Shown piece by piece: positions 50,314 through 61,682 of a DNA stretch of 64,000 nt. Position 1 is the first letter of the stretch. Every line of letters starts with the position of its first letter. Where the stretch lies: positions 9,362,001-9,426,000 of the forward strand of contig NC_003279.8 in assembly GCF_000002985.6 (NCBI RefSeq), read 5' to 3'. The position numbers and the translations under genes are program-made. The notes beneath the pieces were generated by a model. The model ran no database searches. It was not told where the DNA came from and was given only the letters and a program-made list of their open reading frames with translations. This DNA is from Caenorhabditis elegans. Its lineage: Eukaryota > Nematoda > Chromadorea > Rhabditida > Rhabditidae.

Positions 50314-51038
50314 ATGAATCCCAAAATCTCTGTCTACGAAAATTCCTCCAACACTTTGGAGCTGACCCAACTAAAAGCAGAAAACGAATTTCTGAAGCAT
50401 GAGCTCGTGGAGCAACGAAACATTTTCGAGTCAATGCTCGGAAAAGAAAAGTTTGACTTGACTTTGGAGATCATGCTTTTGAAGAATCAGGTCGAGGAAT
50501 CGTTCAAGGAAAAGAAGATGATTTTGGCTTTTTTTGATGAAAAGGACAGCGAGAAGGAGCAAATGGTTTTGAAATTTACCAGAGAAATTGATGAGCTCAA
50601 GGAAATCATCGAAGACAGTGTTTCGGATAAATTGGACTACAATGAAGAGACAAAAGCATGTCATTCGGAAATTGAAAGACTTGAAGATGAATTGAAAAAC
50701 CGCAAGAGGGATCTTAGACGAAGTGCACGAGAAATGAAAGCAATGGAATCTCAAAAAGATTATTTGATGACAGAGTGTGTACAGCAAAAGCAGGCGATGA
50801 AACGATTGGAATCTAAAAATCAAAAGCTTTTGGATCATATGACAGCAACTAGTGAAGGATATCAAAGATTGTCAAGAAACAATGAAAATCTTCTGAAGGT
50901 TAGTTCTTGCGATCTTGTCATTTTCAATATTAAGTCAACTTTCAGACGAATGCATTGTTGAATGAAATGATCGGCAGATTCATGGCTCGAGATCAACGAC
51001 AAGTTCAGGAAGAGGAAACTAGTGTTCTGAAAAAGTGA
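50314..51038 (+). CDS. Coiled-coil protein, 225 residues, unrecognised
   Basis: The exons are 50314-50898 and 50947-51038, with a 48-bp intron (donor AAGGTTAGT, acceptor CTTTCAG). The ATG follows TTTCCAG immediately, a trans-splice-like start. The protein is almost entirely coiled coil (LTQLKAENEFLKHELVEQ, EIERLEDELKNRKRDLR, MKRLESKNQKLLDHM). It ends in a short basic/acidic tail ETSVLKK. An AATAAA lies near 51204. It is similar in architecture, though not clearly in sequence, to its two neighbours. It may be structural or a scaffold; this is inference only. Confidence 0.8.
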
Positions 51039-52576
51039 TTTCTGAAGAACGTTCACAACAGCTTGCTCATCGCCCTTCATCGACTGTCAGACCAACTTCC
51101 TTTTGTAGTTTTCTAGTTCTTCCATCTCCCTGTAACTCCATCGATCATTCATGTCATCTCATCATTGTAATAATTCAATTTTCTAGAAATCCCTTTCCAG
51201 ATAAATAAATGAATTAAACCGTATTTTATTGTGTATCTGAAAATGTCGAAACAAGCAGAACGTCATGTGCATTTCGATATCTAACGACTTTGATCTGCCT
51301 ATTGTTGCAGGTGTTTTTTAAGAGCACCTAGATAACCAATAGGCCCACTACTCGATCGACAGAGTCAATAAAACGTATTGCAGTGGGAACAATTCTAAGA
51401 GGTCATTCACATTGTCCCCCAATCGGTGCTAACTATATATTTCAACTGCTACGTATAGCAGTAAAGAACATCGCCTTAATTTTTATCTATCATACACTGG
51501 CAGCCTGCCAAAAATGTTTTTTGGAAAATGATTAACCAAAACTTTGACTGAATTTTTTTTCAAAAATCTAAAACAAGTGTAAAGAGGCTAAATTTCTACT
51601 GAAAAGCGTTAATTCTTCTCTTCTTTTCTCCTTTTGTCTCTCCTGGAGAGCGTAAATACATAAAAAATTAATTTGAATTAATTTTTTCATTAAGGAAACC
51701 AACATCCTATACGACTGTATTCTTATTCCTGAAAAATTCACTGTCTCATCAAAAAAACCACAACTCTCAACCTCTTATCTTATCATTCTTGTTATCTGAC
51801 TAGCTGCCATCGAATATTGTTCTAGTTGGGATCTCAGGTGTTCACTCGCGATAAATATGATATGATAAGTTGTGATATGTATTGTCGGACAGTGAATCTC
51901 TATAAAAATTCCGCATTGAATTTTAAAAACAACATAATTTGGCTAATACTGCACCTGTACAGCGAGATTTTTCAGAGTAATTACTAGTTATGCATAGGAA
52001 AATACTGTATCCTGCAAAATTCCGAGGTTCCATTTTCAGGTTCTTCTGCAGTATTTAACATGCGACGAATACCAATAATAACCAATGTCTGGCCCAAGTT
52101 TGGTCCAACTAAACTTGTGTAAAAGATTGCCAAAAGTTGACCATAGGCCAAAATTGGACTAGATCTTAACACAATTATGCCCAACTTTTGCCAAGTTCTG
52201 AACTAAGTTGGACTATGATGTGATATGATCAATACCATTTTCTGAAAACAACTATAATACAATGTCAGAAATATTTCGATTTGCTCTTTTTTTTAGATTA
52301 AATATGTCTGTAGTTTTCAGTTTTTGTCTTTCCACTTGTGAGTCATAATATATTCAATCTCGGGAGTCACTCTTCACCGTCTTGTACATTCTATCTCTAA
52401 ACTCTCTTCATCCATCTCTACTCCACCATCTCTCTGTTCTGCCACCTTTTCTCTTATTCTCAGTCTCTTCGTATCGATTCATTATCCGCCACAAGACAAG
52501 TTGGTGGGGTCACCACTTTCTATTGTATATTGCCCTTCTATTCGCATTTATATCTTTAAGATTTCCAATAAGAAAA
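51039..52576. other. Intergenic region upstream of third coiled-coil gene
   Basis: It contains the 3' UTR of the preceding gene, a stretch at 52060-52215 of the CCAAGTTTGG / TTGGCC-type interspersed repeat also seen near 53090-53200 and 55260-55460, a GATA cluster at 51774-51868, and a CT-rich segment at 52370-52475 (CATCTCTACTCCACCATCTC) suitable for the start region of the next gene. The open frame from 52382 is in frame with the next gene but I prefer the ATG at 52577. Confidence 0.45.
51774..51868. promoter_or_regulatory. GATA-site cluster upstream of third coiled-coil gene
   Basis: CTTATCTTATCATTCTTGTT followed by ATC gives three GATA sites in 24 bp at 51774-51796. CGATAA follows near 51849 and TGATAA at 51863-51868. 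Such clusters are typical of worm intestinal promoters. It is about 0.7-0.8 kb upstream of the ATG at 52577. Confidence 0.35.
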
Positions 52577-54505
52577 ATGGAGTTTTGCTCGTCGGGAAGA
52601 TTGCCGTCGTTTGTGGATGTTCTAAGAATTCTCAAAGATATTCCTGACCAAAACGATAGAGCTCGAGTTGAAATGTGGGCGACAGATAAGTATCAAAAGG
52701 AGGATGTGTTGGAGGAGAAATTGGAACGTTTTACAAAGCTTCTGGTCAACAAGAAATTCAATGAAAAAACTGTAAGTTAAAAGAAAAATATTTTTGCGCC
52801 ATATTTCTTCCCAATCAACTCAAATTTGGTGGATTTTAAGAAAATCTGAAGCACAGACCTTTGTAATATCCGTCCTAGATTCTGTTTTCTTGGATGTTTT
52901 GCTCAGTGAAGTTGAATAAGGAATGGAGAACATAGAGACTTAACATGTATCAACCTCCTCATACCATCCAGAAATCTGTCTAGAGTCTGATGAGTTATCG
53001 TGCGGTTGAAGCATTTTAAGTTCGCATGACCACCACTCCTTGACAAATAATTAACAAATTATTGTCTAGCTTAAATTTTCATCCCAAATCTAACCAGAGT
53101 CTGTGCAAAGTATGAAAAAAAATTGAACAAGGTTTGACAACTGTTGGCAAAGGTTAAGTAAAATCCTTCAAGCGTTGGTCAAAGAGCGGGCATCTATGTA
53201 TAAAAAACCGTGCCCAAGTTGCAAAATCTGCAATTTGCACATAGTTCCGTTGGGGTAAAATCAACATTTTAATTTTCAGAAAGCTGCAAAGATCAACCCA
53301 CAAAGCAAGGAAATTGAAAAGAGGGATGTGGAGATTGCCCGTCTAGAAGATGAACTACGTGTAACTAAAATGGAAAGTGGAAAAGATATGGCTGCATTAC
53401 TTCGTGATTTTGAAAAGTTTGCAATTAGCGATAAGGAATCAAAACGGATGGTTGAAGGATGCAAGAAAAAAATCGAGGAGCTCGAGGAGCAGAATCGGTT
53501 TTTGACAGTTGAGATCACCAAGTTATTGGATGAGAAAGAGGCGATGTTGAATGAAGCTATGGAAGATGATGAAGATGAAAGTAGTGATGATAGTGATATG
53601 AGCTATGAAGATGAAGAAGACGACAGTGAAGATGAAGATGATCATTCTAAACTTAACCTGGACGCTGACTCAGTGGTGAAAACAATGCAGGATATGATGA
53701 AGCTATTGATAGAATCTGAAAAAAAATTCTCCATGGTGACGAAGCAATTAAGCATGGTTCAACAAAACAGAGAATCTCTAAACGAGAAATTGACTGTGGC
53801 ACGTGAGAATGTGAAATCGGAAGCTGCAATGAAATCACACTTGGAACAGAAATATAAACGTTTGACGCTGAAAATGAAAAACTTGGAGGCTGCCATGACG
53901 TTGAAGCTCGAATTAGAGAGTTTAAAAGTTTTCGAGGAGACGAAGAAAGTGAATAATTTGGAAGAGACACTTAACGAGATAGTGAATGAGCATCTCCAGA
54001 TACAAGAAAATCATAGAGCAGCAAATGCACAAATTAATAAATTGGTTGATGAGAACTCCCAAATCGTTCATAAATTGGAACAGATCGTGGCAAAGAATAT
54101 TAATCTTGAAAAGGTAAGAATCTTTAAATTCGAAATTCCAATCTTTCACAATTATTATCATTTTAGAAATCCGCCGAGCTAAATGAGAAGATGTCTGCCC
54201 TCAATAAAATAAACATAGAACTGATGACATCAGAGAGACTCCAATGCGAGAAGAGATTAATTGTACAGGATAAGCTGGTCAGTCAAATGGAAAAGAACTC
54301 TGAGCTACAGGATGAAGTGAAGTCTCTCAATTTGAGAATCGAGAATCTCGGAGTTGAAGAGCTGGAGGATGTGGGAGAGGATCCGAGTGTTGAACAAATC
54401 CAAGAGAGTGCATCAGCTGAAGATCACGAAACAAGATCTGAAAGCAGCACGAGTTCAACTAGTTCATTCGAGCCAATCGATGACGATTTCAGTTGGTATT
54501 ACTAA
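52577..54505 (+). CDS. Coiled-coil protein with acidic segment, 455 residues
   Basis: The exons are 52577-52771, 53280-54113 and 54167-54505, all in phase 0 with canonical sites. The N-terminal 65 residues (MEFCSSGRLPSFVDVLRIL) look like a small folded head. Then come long coiled coils (EIARLEDELRVTK, KKKIEELEEQNRFL), a strongly acidic Asp/Glu/Ser run at about residues 162-190 (DDSDMSYEDEEDDSEDEDD), further coiled coil to about residue 410, and a Ser/Thr tail ending DDDFSWYY. The upstream in-frame ATG at 52382 would add a hydrophobic leader, but that part is CT-rich and looks like 5' UTR. I do not recognise it. It is the largest of the three adjacent coiled-coil genes. Confidence 0.8.
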
Positions 54506-54899
54506 AATTATTTATTCTTAAACACGTTAAAAATTGTTATTGTTCATATCATGTTGAAATTCTATTTGAAACCCAAAAATTCCTAATACCGCCATTACCT
54601 TATTCTATCAAGTACAAAATCTACCTCCAACTTTCGTCCTTCGTGTCTTCCAAATGTAATAATTTCTGTAATACTCATTTCATTCAATAAATTAAAAATA
54701 TGTATATTCAAAGAATTTATTGAATTCCAAATCTCTACTTTTCAAATGCACGTATATAACATATAAATTGATACAATTTAAAGGATATTCACAAGAATTC
54801 AGAACTCACTTTAGTGACAAGATGCTAAATAGTCTAAATACTACTCACTATGAATGTGAGTATAGCTATAGGACACGAAAAAATGTTAGTGATATATGT

Positions 54900-56873
54900 T
54901 CAAGAATTATAATCATTTTCAAGAGTCTCCACATGGAAACGACCTCGTTGCGAATCAATAGTTACAGTGTCTCCAGAGTCATTGAGATTGATCGCAACCA
55001 CTGGCTCAGTTGGACAGCCTGATTTGAACGTGGAGAGAGAAATCGGTGATGGAGTAAGTGTTCGGAGATTGTTATCAGCAACTGGAGTAGAACATGACAT
55101 GACACCGGTACCAAACGAGGAGCACACAGAATAGACGGAATGGGTTTCTGTAAGAATATTATTTATAATTGTAACTAATAATTTTTATAATGAAATTTTT
55201 TTTATAAAATACTGACCAACTGATTTATGTATGAAATTGCATTGGGCCAGCTTTTTTTCTCAATTTTTTCCAAAATATATATAGACTTGATTAAAAAGTT
55301 GGCCAACCGGCTCAACATTAATCAAACTCTTGCCAATTCCTTACTTAATAATTTCTTGTGTTCCTTTAAATTTTTTAGGTGAATAAACTTGGTTAGATAA
55401 ACTTGGGCCAAAATTGGAACCAAAGTCCGGGACCAAATCCTCGCCAACTTCTGAACAAAGTTTTTGTTATTTATTCTTTGATGAAATGGTCTCAAGTAAT
55501 GTTGAATTAGCAATTTTATACTTTTTTGAAGATGATTCAGAGTGGTGGTTTGTGGTGTTCTACAAAATATTAAACCTTAAATTTGAAGAGATGATACTGA
55601 AATTTCATAGTTTCTAATCATATGCTAATTAAATTGTTGCATACTTCGCATGTCTCGGCGAGACGATGATTCTGGTGAAATTCCAGATTCTCTTCTAGTC
55701 GACGTTGCTCGCGAATTGGCGAATAAGTCGTCCAGTCCAATCGGTGATAGTGTCAACTTTTCAAGTTTTTCTGCATACATCTGTGGCGTCGAGGACATGC
55801 TAACACAGATCTGAAAAATTAAATTGAAAACAAGCTTGAATGAGATCACGTACAGCTTGTTCGGGTGTTCTTCGTCCAAAAGGAATTTCATTTCGTGATT
55901 CATCGTGATGATGCGTGTTATTACTGTCAGGAGAGGTGCGATTGAAATTGGCGACAAGAACGGGTGATATTCCAACGACAGGTTCGATTGGGATCTGTAA
56001 ATAAATTATAAATCTAAAAAATCTGTTTCTATGTAACCAACCGAATCATTTCGGGCGATTTCCGGTATGTATGCTCTAGTCGGTCGTCTTCGAATCTCGC
56101 CCCAAAATTTCGCGATCTTTTCCTTCCATCCGCCTCCTTGTTTCTTCCATTGTGGGTTAAAATGCATCGATTGTTCGGCGTCAAGCTGATCAACCACGAA
56201 CATGATCTTGTTTTTAGCTTGCCATATCTTGTACTGACGGAAATGATGCCAAAGTGCGGAAACGACCAAAGTGATAAATGCACTAAAAAGCAAAAGTGCC
56301 ACGAAAAGGAATAGAGCGCATTCTGAAATATAAAACTTAAATAAAACACTGGAGATTAATTTTTCACCCAAAGAAGTTTGATTCCGAACTTCAAGATTTC
56401 CATTTTCATCATTATCCCGATTCTCAAATGCATAATGATATTTTCTCCCGGCATATAAAGCTCCCTCAACAGACATAAAAACGCCAAAGAATGCGAATGG
56501 TAAGATCAGAAGGACGAATGCGAAATCAATGAATGGATTCCGATTTGACTGTAACTTTTTGTATCCGCCCTGACGGATGTAGTCGATAAAATTTCGAGAC
56601 TTTCTGAAAATATAAATAATTGACGTCATCAAGCAACAATTCAACTTACTGTTTGATTTTGAACGCGAATTTGCAGATTTCACAGTTAGTAGTGCTTGTG
56701 AGTGTAAGCCAGTGCTCCAAACAGCTTCGATGAAAGAGACCCATTGTTCCGGAGCACTTACAAGGAGAAATGAGAGGCTCTCCAGCTTGTTGGCCCAGGT
56801 AGGGAATTGAAGTCTCGCCACACATACATATCCGACACACCGCTGGACCCAGCGATGCGTTGAAGTCTTCCAT
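54900..56873 (-). CDS. marc-3: MARCH-type membrane RING-CH E3 ubiquitin ligase
   Basis: The exons are 56650-56873, 56368-56603, 56042-56322, 55854-55994, 55645-55810 and 54900-55147, totalling 1296 nt, 431 codons plus stop. Exon 1 encodes a RING-CH (C4HC3) domain: CRICMCGE, PLISPCKCSGTMGLFH, RSCLEHWL, then CEICKFAF. Two membrane segments follow (FAFVLLILPFAFFGVFM and ALFLFVALLLFSAFITLVV), joined by a loop. The long C-terminal tail is polar, Ser-rich and cytosolic by family topology. MARCH proteins ubiquitinate membrane proteins for endocytic or lysosomal sorting; the layout fits the MARCH2/3 subgroup. The intron 56323-56367 is only 45 bp. A trans-splice-like TTCTTCAG lies nine bases before the ATG. 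Confidence 0.92.
55148..55644 (-). other. marc-3 intron carrying a CCAAGTTTGG-type repeat
   Basis: The last intron of marc-3 is 497 bp, long for this gene. About 55217-55470 contains runs such as AAAGTTGGCCAACCGG, CTTGGGCCAAAATTGG and CCAACTTCTGAACAAAG. These match the style of 52060-52215 (GGCCCAAGTTTGGTCC, CCAAGTTCTGAACTAAG). It is probably a copy of the same interspersed family in opposite orientation. Confidence 0.45.
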
Positions 56874-57334
56874 TGCCTCGACCTGAAGAAATTATACTTT
56901 TAAACATAAGTTATATTCCCTTCGATTGTTATAAGCGATTATCAGAGAAGAAACGAATTAATTGAGTAACTGAACTAAAAAAACAACTTTAGTGTGAAAT
57001 GGATTTTCCCGCATTTGTTAACTCAATTTTTATCTTTTAGAAATTTTTGTTTGATCTCCGAAAAATGCGGTACACAATACATAAAATATATTAGATTTCT
57101 ATAATTATACAAAAGCGAAAGCTTAGAAAATCAGATTTTGACAAAATTAGTTGCTTTTCAATCTGATTCGGTTTCTAGTACGACATAAGTCCTGTAAAAA
57201 ACAAATGGGAGCTTCTCAAAGTGTAAATTTCACTAAATTTCTGAATATTTGTACTGAAAAGGGAAATTTGCAATACTTCAGAATGAAAAAAAGAAGCAAA
57301 AACAATGAAATTTCTTGAAAAAGTTAAAAGATTG

Positions 57335-57405
57335 CGCCGGTGATCGTACTGTAGTTTTTAAAGGCACACAACTCCCCACAGTAGGGTCTCGTCCCGACAG
57401 ACAGT
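57335..57405. repeat. Half copy of the palindromic interspersed repeat
   Basis: TCGTACTGTAGTTTTTAAAG then GCACACAACT and GTAGGGTCTCGTCCCGACAG match one arm of the family at 6466, 8092 and 26334. The opposite arm is absent. It lies 80 bp upstream of the small membrane-protein gene and may contribute to its promoter region. Confidence 0.5.
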
Positions 57406-57487
57406 TTTTCGAATTTACAAGGTTTTTCTTTTTTTTATAATCGAAAGAGATTTTTCTAGCAACTCCTCTTGTATTATATTTCCTAAA

Positions 57488-57957
57488 ATGGTTCTTCCAA
57501 CTGAAATTCCACCAATAAATCAATCAAGTGTTCTAATTGATCTCAAAAAGCGAACAACTAGCTCAATAGAAGCCGTAAGTTTCAGAATTCTAAACTGCTG
57601 ACCCATTAATGTCGAAATTTTACAGAAGGAAGATCCAATGAACACCGCATTCTACGAACCTGAAGACTTTGAAGCCGAAATTGAGCTGTATGTTAATGCT
57701 TTTTTCTCAGAACATTAATATTATTCAGATGCATCAGTAAGCGTACAATTCAAGAAAAGAAATCAGATTATTGGGAGGATAAACTCGATTCATTCAATAA
57801 AAAACATCCATTTCTGATGCTCCACTTTGCTCCAGTGGTCTTCCAGCTTTTTCTGATTGCCCTCACCACACTGTTTCTGAACAAAGCAGGGGTCACAGAT
57901 TCTATTGATAAGCTAGCTGCACATCTGTACTATTTTCTATTCTGTGTCATTTTTTAA
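57488..57957 (+). CDS. Small single-pass membrane protein, unrecognised
   Basis: The exons are 57488-57574, 57626-57687 and 57729-57957. The second junction completes CT|A in phase; stop TAA at 57955. The product is about 125 residues: a polar N terminus (MVLPTEIPPINQSSVLIDLK), an acidic middle with DYWEDKLDSFNKKHP, one strong hydrophobic segment FAPVVFQLFLIALTTLFL, and a second weaker hydrophobic end LYYFLFCVIF. No signal peptide is visible. AATAAA follows the stop. It is convergent with the methyltransferase gene, whose stop is only 104 bp away. I do not recognise a family; tail-anchored or two-pass endomembrane insertion is inferred. Confidence 0.75.
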
Positions 57958-58060
57958 ACGTTTATATAACTATTAGAAAATAAAATTTTATTTATTGCAT
58001 AACAGTAATAACAAAAAAGTATCAGAAATTCAACAACACGGAAATTAGGAGAAGAAGTTT

Positions 58061-58805
58061 CTAAATGGGTCTTAACCAAGACTTTGCAATTGAACTATAT
58101 CTGTCGGCTAGCTCCTTGTTCAAACTGTTTCCCTTTCGGCACACGTACACATAATAATGGAACGTGTCTCCAAATTCAAACATCTCCACCGACCAATTTT
58201 TCTCTCGAAGTAATGCAGGAATCCGGAAATGTGGCTGTGTGAATGAAACTGATATGAAAATTCCATTTGGTTTCAGAACTCGACAGATCGATGAAAAAAT
58301 GTTCTCGAGATTGTGAAGAGCCGAGTCTGACGGTTCCCATGCACTTTTTTCAGTCACCAAAATAGCTTCGATTGTTGCTTTTTCGAAAACTACATCAAAC
58401 GATGATGATTCACAATTTATGAGTGTCGTGATATCATCAGAAATCCATTCCATATTCGGGTACTCTAATCTTCCATTTTCAATTAGAACCTGAAAATAAA
58501 AGGAATTATTTTTAAAACTCGAAAAATTTAGTGTACCTGTGAATAATCAATATTTGTGATATTTCTATATCCCAGTTCCCATAATTGCATTGAAACTTGA
58601 CTCGATCCGCAGCCAATGTGTGCAATACTAAACTGGAAGATATTTAACATGTTCTCTATTTATAAAAATACCGTGAATCTTTAGAAAACAATGGAGTTAT
58701 GATATGTTGGAAAGCATTCAATCCACTTAACCACTCAAAATTCTTCTCAGTTTGAAACCTCTCATCCCAGTAGTCCATTCGTGCATATTGACTATTCGAC
58801 TCCAT
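58061..58805 (-). CDS. EEF1AKMT4-like SAM-dependent methyltransferase
   Basis: The exons are 58672-58805, 58537-58627 and 58061-58489, 654 nt, 217 codons plus stop. The N terminus DYWDERFQTEKNFEWL, motif I AHIGCGSSQVSMQLWELGY, a FDVVFEKATIEAIL segment and the C-terminal HFRIPALLREKNWSVEMFEF follow the human EEF1AKMT4/ECE2-type methyltransferases, which methylate lysine in elongation factor eEF1A. The class I Rossmann fold with glycine-rich loop is clear. The acceptor for exon 2 must be TTTAG at 58628, not the better-looking TTCCAG five bases further upstream, because only the former keeps the frame. Substrate assignment is by homology. Confidence 0.87.
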
Positions 58806-59245
58806 ATTATCCACTGTTATTTGAAAATGAATGTTTAATTATTAACCTCTTTTACTAAAAAGATGGAATGGTTTAGAACCTGTTCCAAAAAAAAACAAAT
58901 TTCAGAAAAAGAACATTGCTTTTTAGATCGTTCAAAAAATTGGTAGACAATAAAACATGTAGGCCACAAGCCGATCGGAAAAACGAGAGACAGTGAATAA
59001 TGCGTGGTTGTATAAATTAATAAATGGAACAAAAAATACTTTGTGATGAAAATTAGGTGAAAATAAAATGGGAGGAAAAAAAGAAATCGAAAATAAATAT
59101 AAGAGAAAAATCAAGGGAAACTCATAGAAGATCTCAAGAAAGGAAAAAGATAAGTTTCTGAATAATGGGCGGGCAGGAGTGCGCCGAACGTACAGATAAA
59201 GGTATAATTTTTCGAGTTTGATTTAATCTGTCTTCTCGTGAGTTC
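58806..59245. other. Intergenic region between pabp-2 and methyltransferase gene
   Basis: Both neighbours are on the minus strand, so this 440-bp space holds the pabp-2 3' UTR and the methyltransferase promoter. It is AT-rich, without genes. The short frames at 58835-59114 are non-coding by composition. Confidence 0.45.
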
Positions 59246-59965
59246 TTAGTACGGGGCGAATCCGGGGCGTCTTCTAGCCCCACGACCTCTTGGACGAAAT
59301 CCACCTGCATAGACGTATTTGACAATGACGTTCCCGCGTCCACGTCCTCCACGCCCACGGAATGGAGGCCTGTTAGTTGTTGACATGCCCGGCTTGTTTG
59401 TTCGTTTTGGATCTACTTTGATTTGTCGGCCTCTAAGAAGACTGTCTGTCATAGCTAGTGCGTTTTGCATTCCTTCCTTCTCGGTAAATTCGACATATGC
59501 GAATCTGAAAGAAAACGACTATTAGTAAGAATTTGTGATTTTCAAATAGATTACCCTTTCGGATGTCCACTGAATCTGTCACATTGAATAGTGACGCGGG
59601 ATACAGATCCGCATCCATGAAAATGTTGCTCTATTTCTTCGGCAGTTGCACCATAATCTACATTTCCTACGTACACTGATTTAGCATCAGCTTCTGCTTT
59701 CTCCTCTGGTGTTAAGAGCGATTGTGATGAATTACTCTGACTGCTTGTGTTCAAGTTCATGTGCCCGACCATTTCATTTTGAATAGCTTTCAACTTTTTC
59801 TGTTCCTCCTCGATCTCATTCAAGTCTCCTTCGATAGCAGAGAGATCCTGAAGAAAATCAATAATTGAAAATTTAGATGCAAAAAAATATTGTTCTTACC
59901 GCATCATCTCCAGTCATATCCTCAATGTTGAGAACATCATCGTCGATAATATCGTTATCGCTCAT
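59246..59965 (-). CDS. pabp-2: Nuclear poly(A)-binding protein 2 (PABPN1 homologue)
   Basis: The exons are 59900-59965, 59555-59847 and 59246-59504, 618 nt, 205 codons plus stop. The acidic N terminus ([17 protein letters not shown]) is followed by a short coiled coil ([15 protein letters not shown]), a single RRM with RNP2 [10 protein letters not shown] and RNP1 GFAYVEF (split by the intron after HPKG), and an Arg/Gly-rich tail ([23 protein letters not shown]) suited to arginine methylation. PABPN1 stimulates poly(A) polymerase and sets tail length in the nucleus. The worm protein lacks the N-terminal polyalanine of the human one. It is divergent from vps-72, 600 bp apart. Confidence 0.96.
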
Positions 59966-60565
59966 AATGTGAACGAGTGCGAGTGCGTTACACTGAAATA
60001 ATCAATTATACAAACTGGGTAATATGACAACAATTATTTGGAAGTATGAAAATGAATTGAAGGAAAACGCTCAATTTGAAACTTTGAGAATCTATTCGAA
60101 TATTTTCGTAAGTTGAGTTCAAGAATAACAAAAAAAATAACCACACTTTTTCGAAATTCAAATAAATATAATACTACCGATATTAAGATTAATTATATTG
60201 GATTAAACATTGAGTTTATAGAATAAACAATGGGGAAAAGGAATTTACAAAAAAATTAAACAATTTAATAACTTTAAATGGAAAAGAGATCCAACCGAAG
60301 GAAACGCTGAAAACGACTATGAATATCGAAGACAGTGAAGGTGTGTGAAGAGACGCAGACATATGTCGCCGCGAGACCGCATTCTGTCTTGATTAGAGCG
60401 CGTTTGCACTAATCAACTTTACCGCAGTTTTTAAAAGAAATTATTCCCTCCAGTCATTTATTTTTGAGCTTCAAACGTTTTATCCGTATATTTTTAATTT
60501 TTTGGTAGATAAAAATGATAAAATTTTAATTGCGTCGGCGACTTTTTGTTTTTAGAAGTTAAATA
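59966..60565. promoter_or_regulatory. Shared promoter region of pabp-2 and vps-72
   Basis: The two ATGs are divergent and 600 bp apart. The middle is AT-rich; a GC-richer patch, GAGACGCAGACATATGTCGC followed by CGCGAGACCGC and GAGCGCGTTTGCACTAATC at about 60349-60415, is the likeliest core of shared regulation. Just before pabp-2 the minus strand reads TTATTTCAG. Before vps-72 the plus strand has TTTTTAG, both possible trans-splice acceptors. Confidence 0.4.
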
Positions 60566-61682
60566 ATGGCGCCAAGACGGAGAAGTTCACGAGCGGTAAA
60601 AAATAAGAAAGAAAGTCGAGAAGGAAGCTCCAATGACGAACATTCAAACGAATCCAGTACACGAAGGTTTGTACATATTCAGTTTTACTCATAATAATTA
60701 TCTACTGATTTACAGCAGCAAGTCAAGAGACGGAAGTCATCATAATGAAGAGGAGGGTGAAACGTCTAAAGCTTCAGATCCTCAAATAAATGAAGAAAGT
60801 GAAGACGAAACGAGTAATGCAAGTGACGAGCAAGAAGAAAATGACGATACAAGCAGCGATGAAGATGCGGAACCTGTAATATTTATTTTAAAACGATAAA
60901 AGACTATCTATGAATTCAGATTGTGTTAAATGTGACAGAGCGTGCCCGGAGAGCAACTGCTGGTAATAAAATGGCAGCGCTTTTGGCATCTGCAGATCAC
61001 GAAGACGAGTTTTATAAAACTGCATATGGTGGCTTTGAAGAGGTAAACAAATTTAATGTTTTATCAGAAATTCATATTAAAATTTTAAGAATAACGAGGT
61101 TGATAAAGAATTCAAGTCGCCTGTGCATTCGGATGACGATGAGGTTGATTCTGATTTTGATAAGCCCGAAGAAGAAGATGAGCCTGCCAGTGGTGGTGAA
61201 GAAGATGGTCGTCCAAGAAGGAAAAAAAGGAAATTCAATGAACCAAAAAGAGGAATGACCGCGGATGATATTCTAGCTAAGAACAAGAAATGGGCTATGG
61301 CAAGATTAGCTGGAAACATTGTTGCAGCAAATTCAGTTGACGATAAAACACAAGCGGCAATGTTGAAGGAAGCCGAGAAAACTGAAAAAATGAACATAGA
61401 ATCACTGAAAAAGTAAGTTGGTGTAGAATTTGAAATCCGAAAAAACTGTTTTTGAAGAAACGTTTAAAAAAAACTAATGATTCGAAACTTAATTGAAAAA
61501 TTAAACTATAAAGCTGCTGGTACTTTTAAAAAATCGAGTTTTTTTTTTTCAGATATGAGGCTTTCGAGTTGGAGCGGAAAAGAAAACGTGAAAAGAACAC
61601 AGTTCGTGTATTTCCTCCTGGACCAAGAGAGCAGATAAAAATGACTGAAAGTGGAACTACTATTACTCTGTCTGAAATAAAG
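60566..61682 (+). CDS. vps-72: YL1/Vps72 chromatin-remodelling subunit, 5' part
   Basis: The exons are 60566-60666, 60716-60875, 60920-61042, 61090-61412 and 61553-61682; the gene continues past the donor AAG|GTTAGT. The basic start MAPRRRRSSRAVKNKK is followed by a long acidic Ser/Glu region, TERARRATAGNKMAALL and FYKTAYGGFEE. This is the YL1 N-terminal H2A.Z-H2B binding signature. Then comes a basic segment RPRRKKRKFNEPKRG. YL1 is a subunit of the SWR1/SRCAP and TIP60 complexes that deposit H2A.Z. The short YL1_C domain is not found in the window, so at least one 3' exon is missing. The acceptor of exon 61090 is an unusual TTTTAAG. Confidence 0.9.

Noticed and set aside
53653..53970. 105-codon minus-strand open frame
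   Set aside because: Antisense shadow of the coiled-coil/acidic exon 53280-54113.
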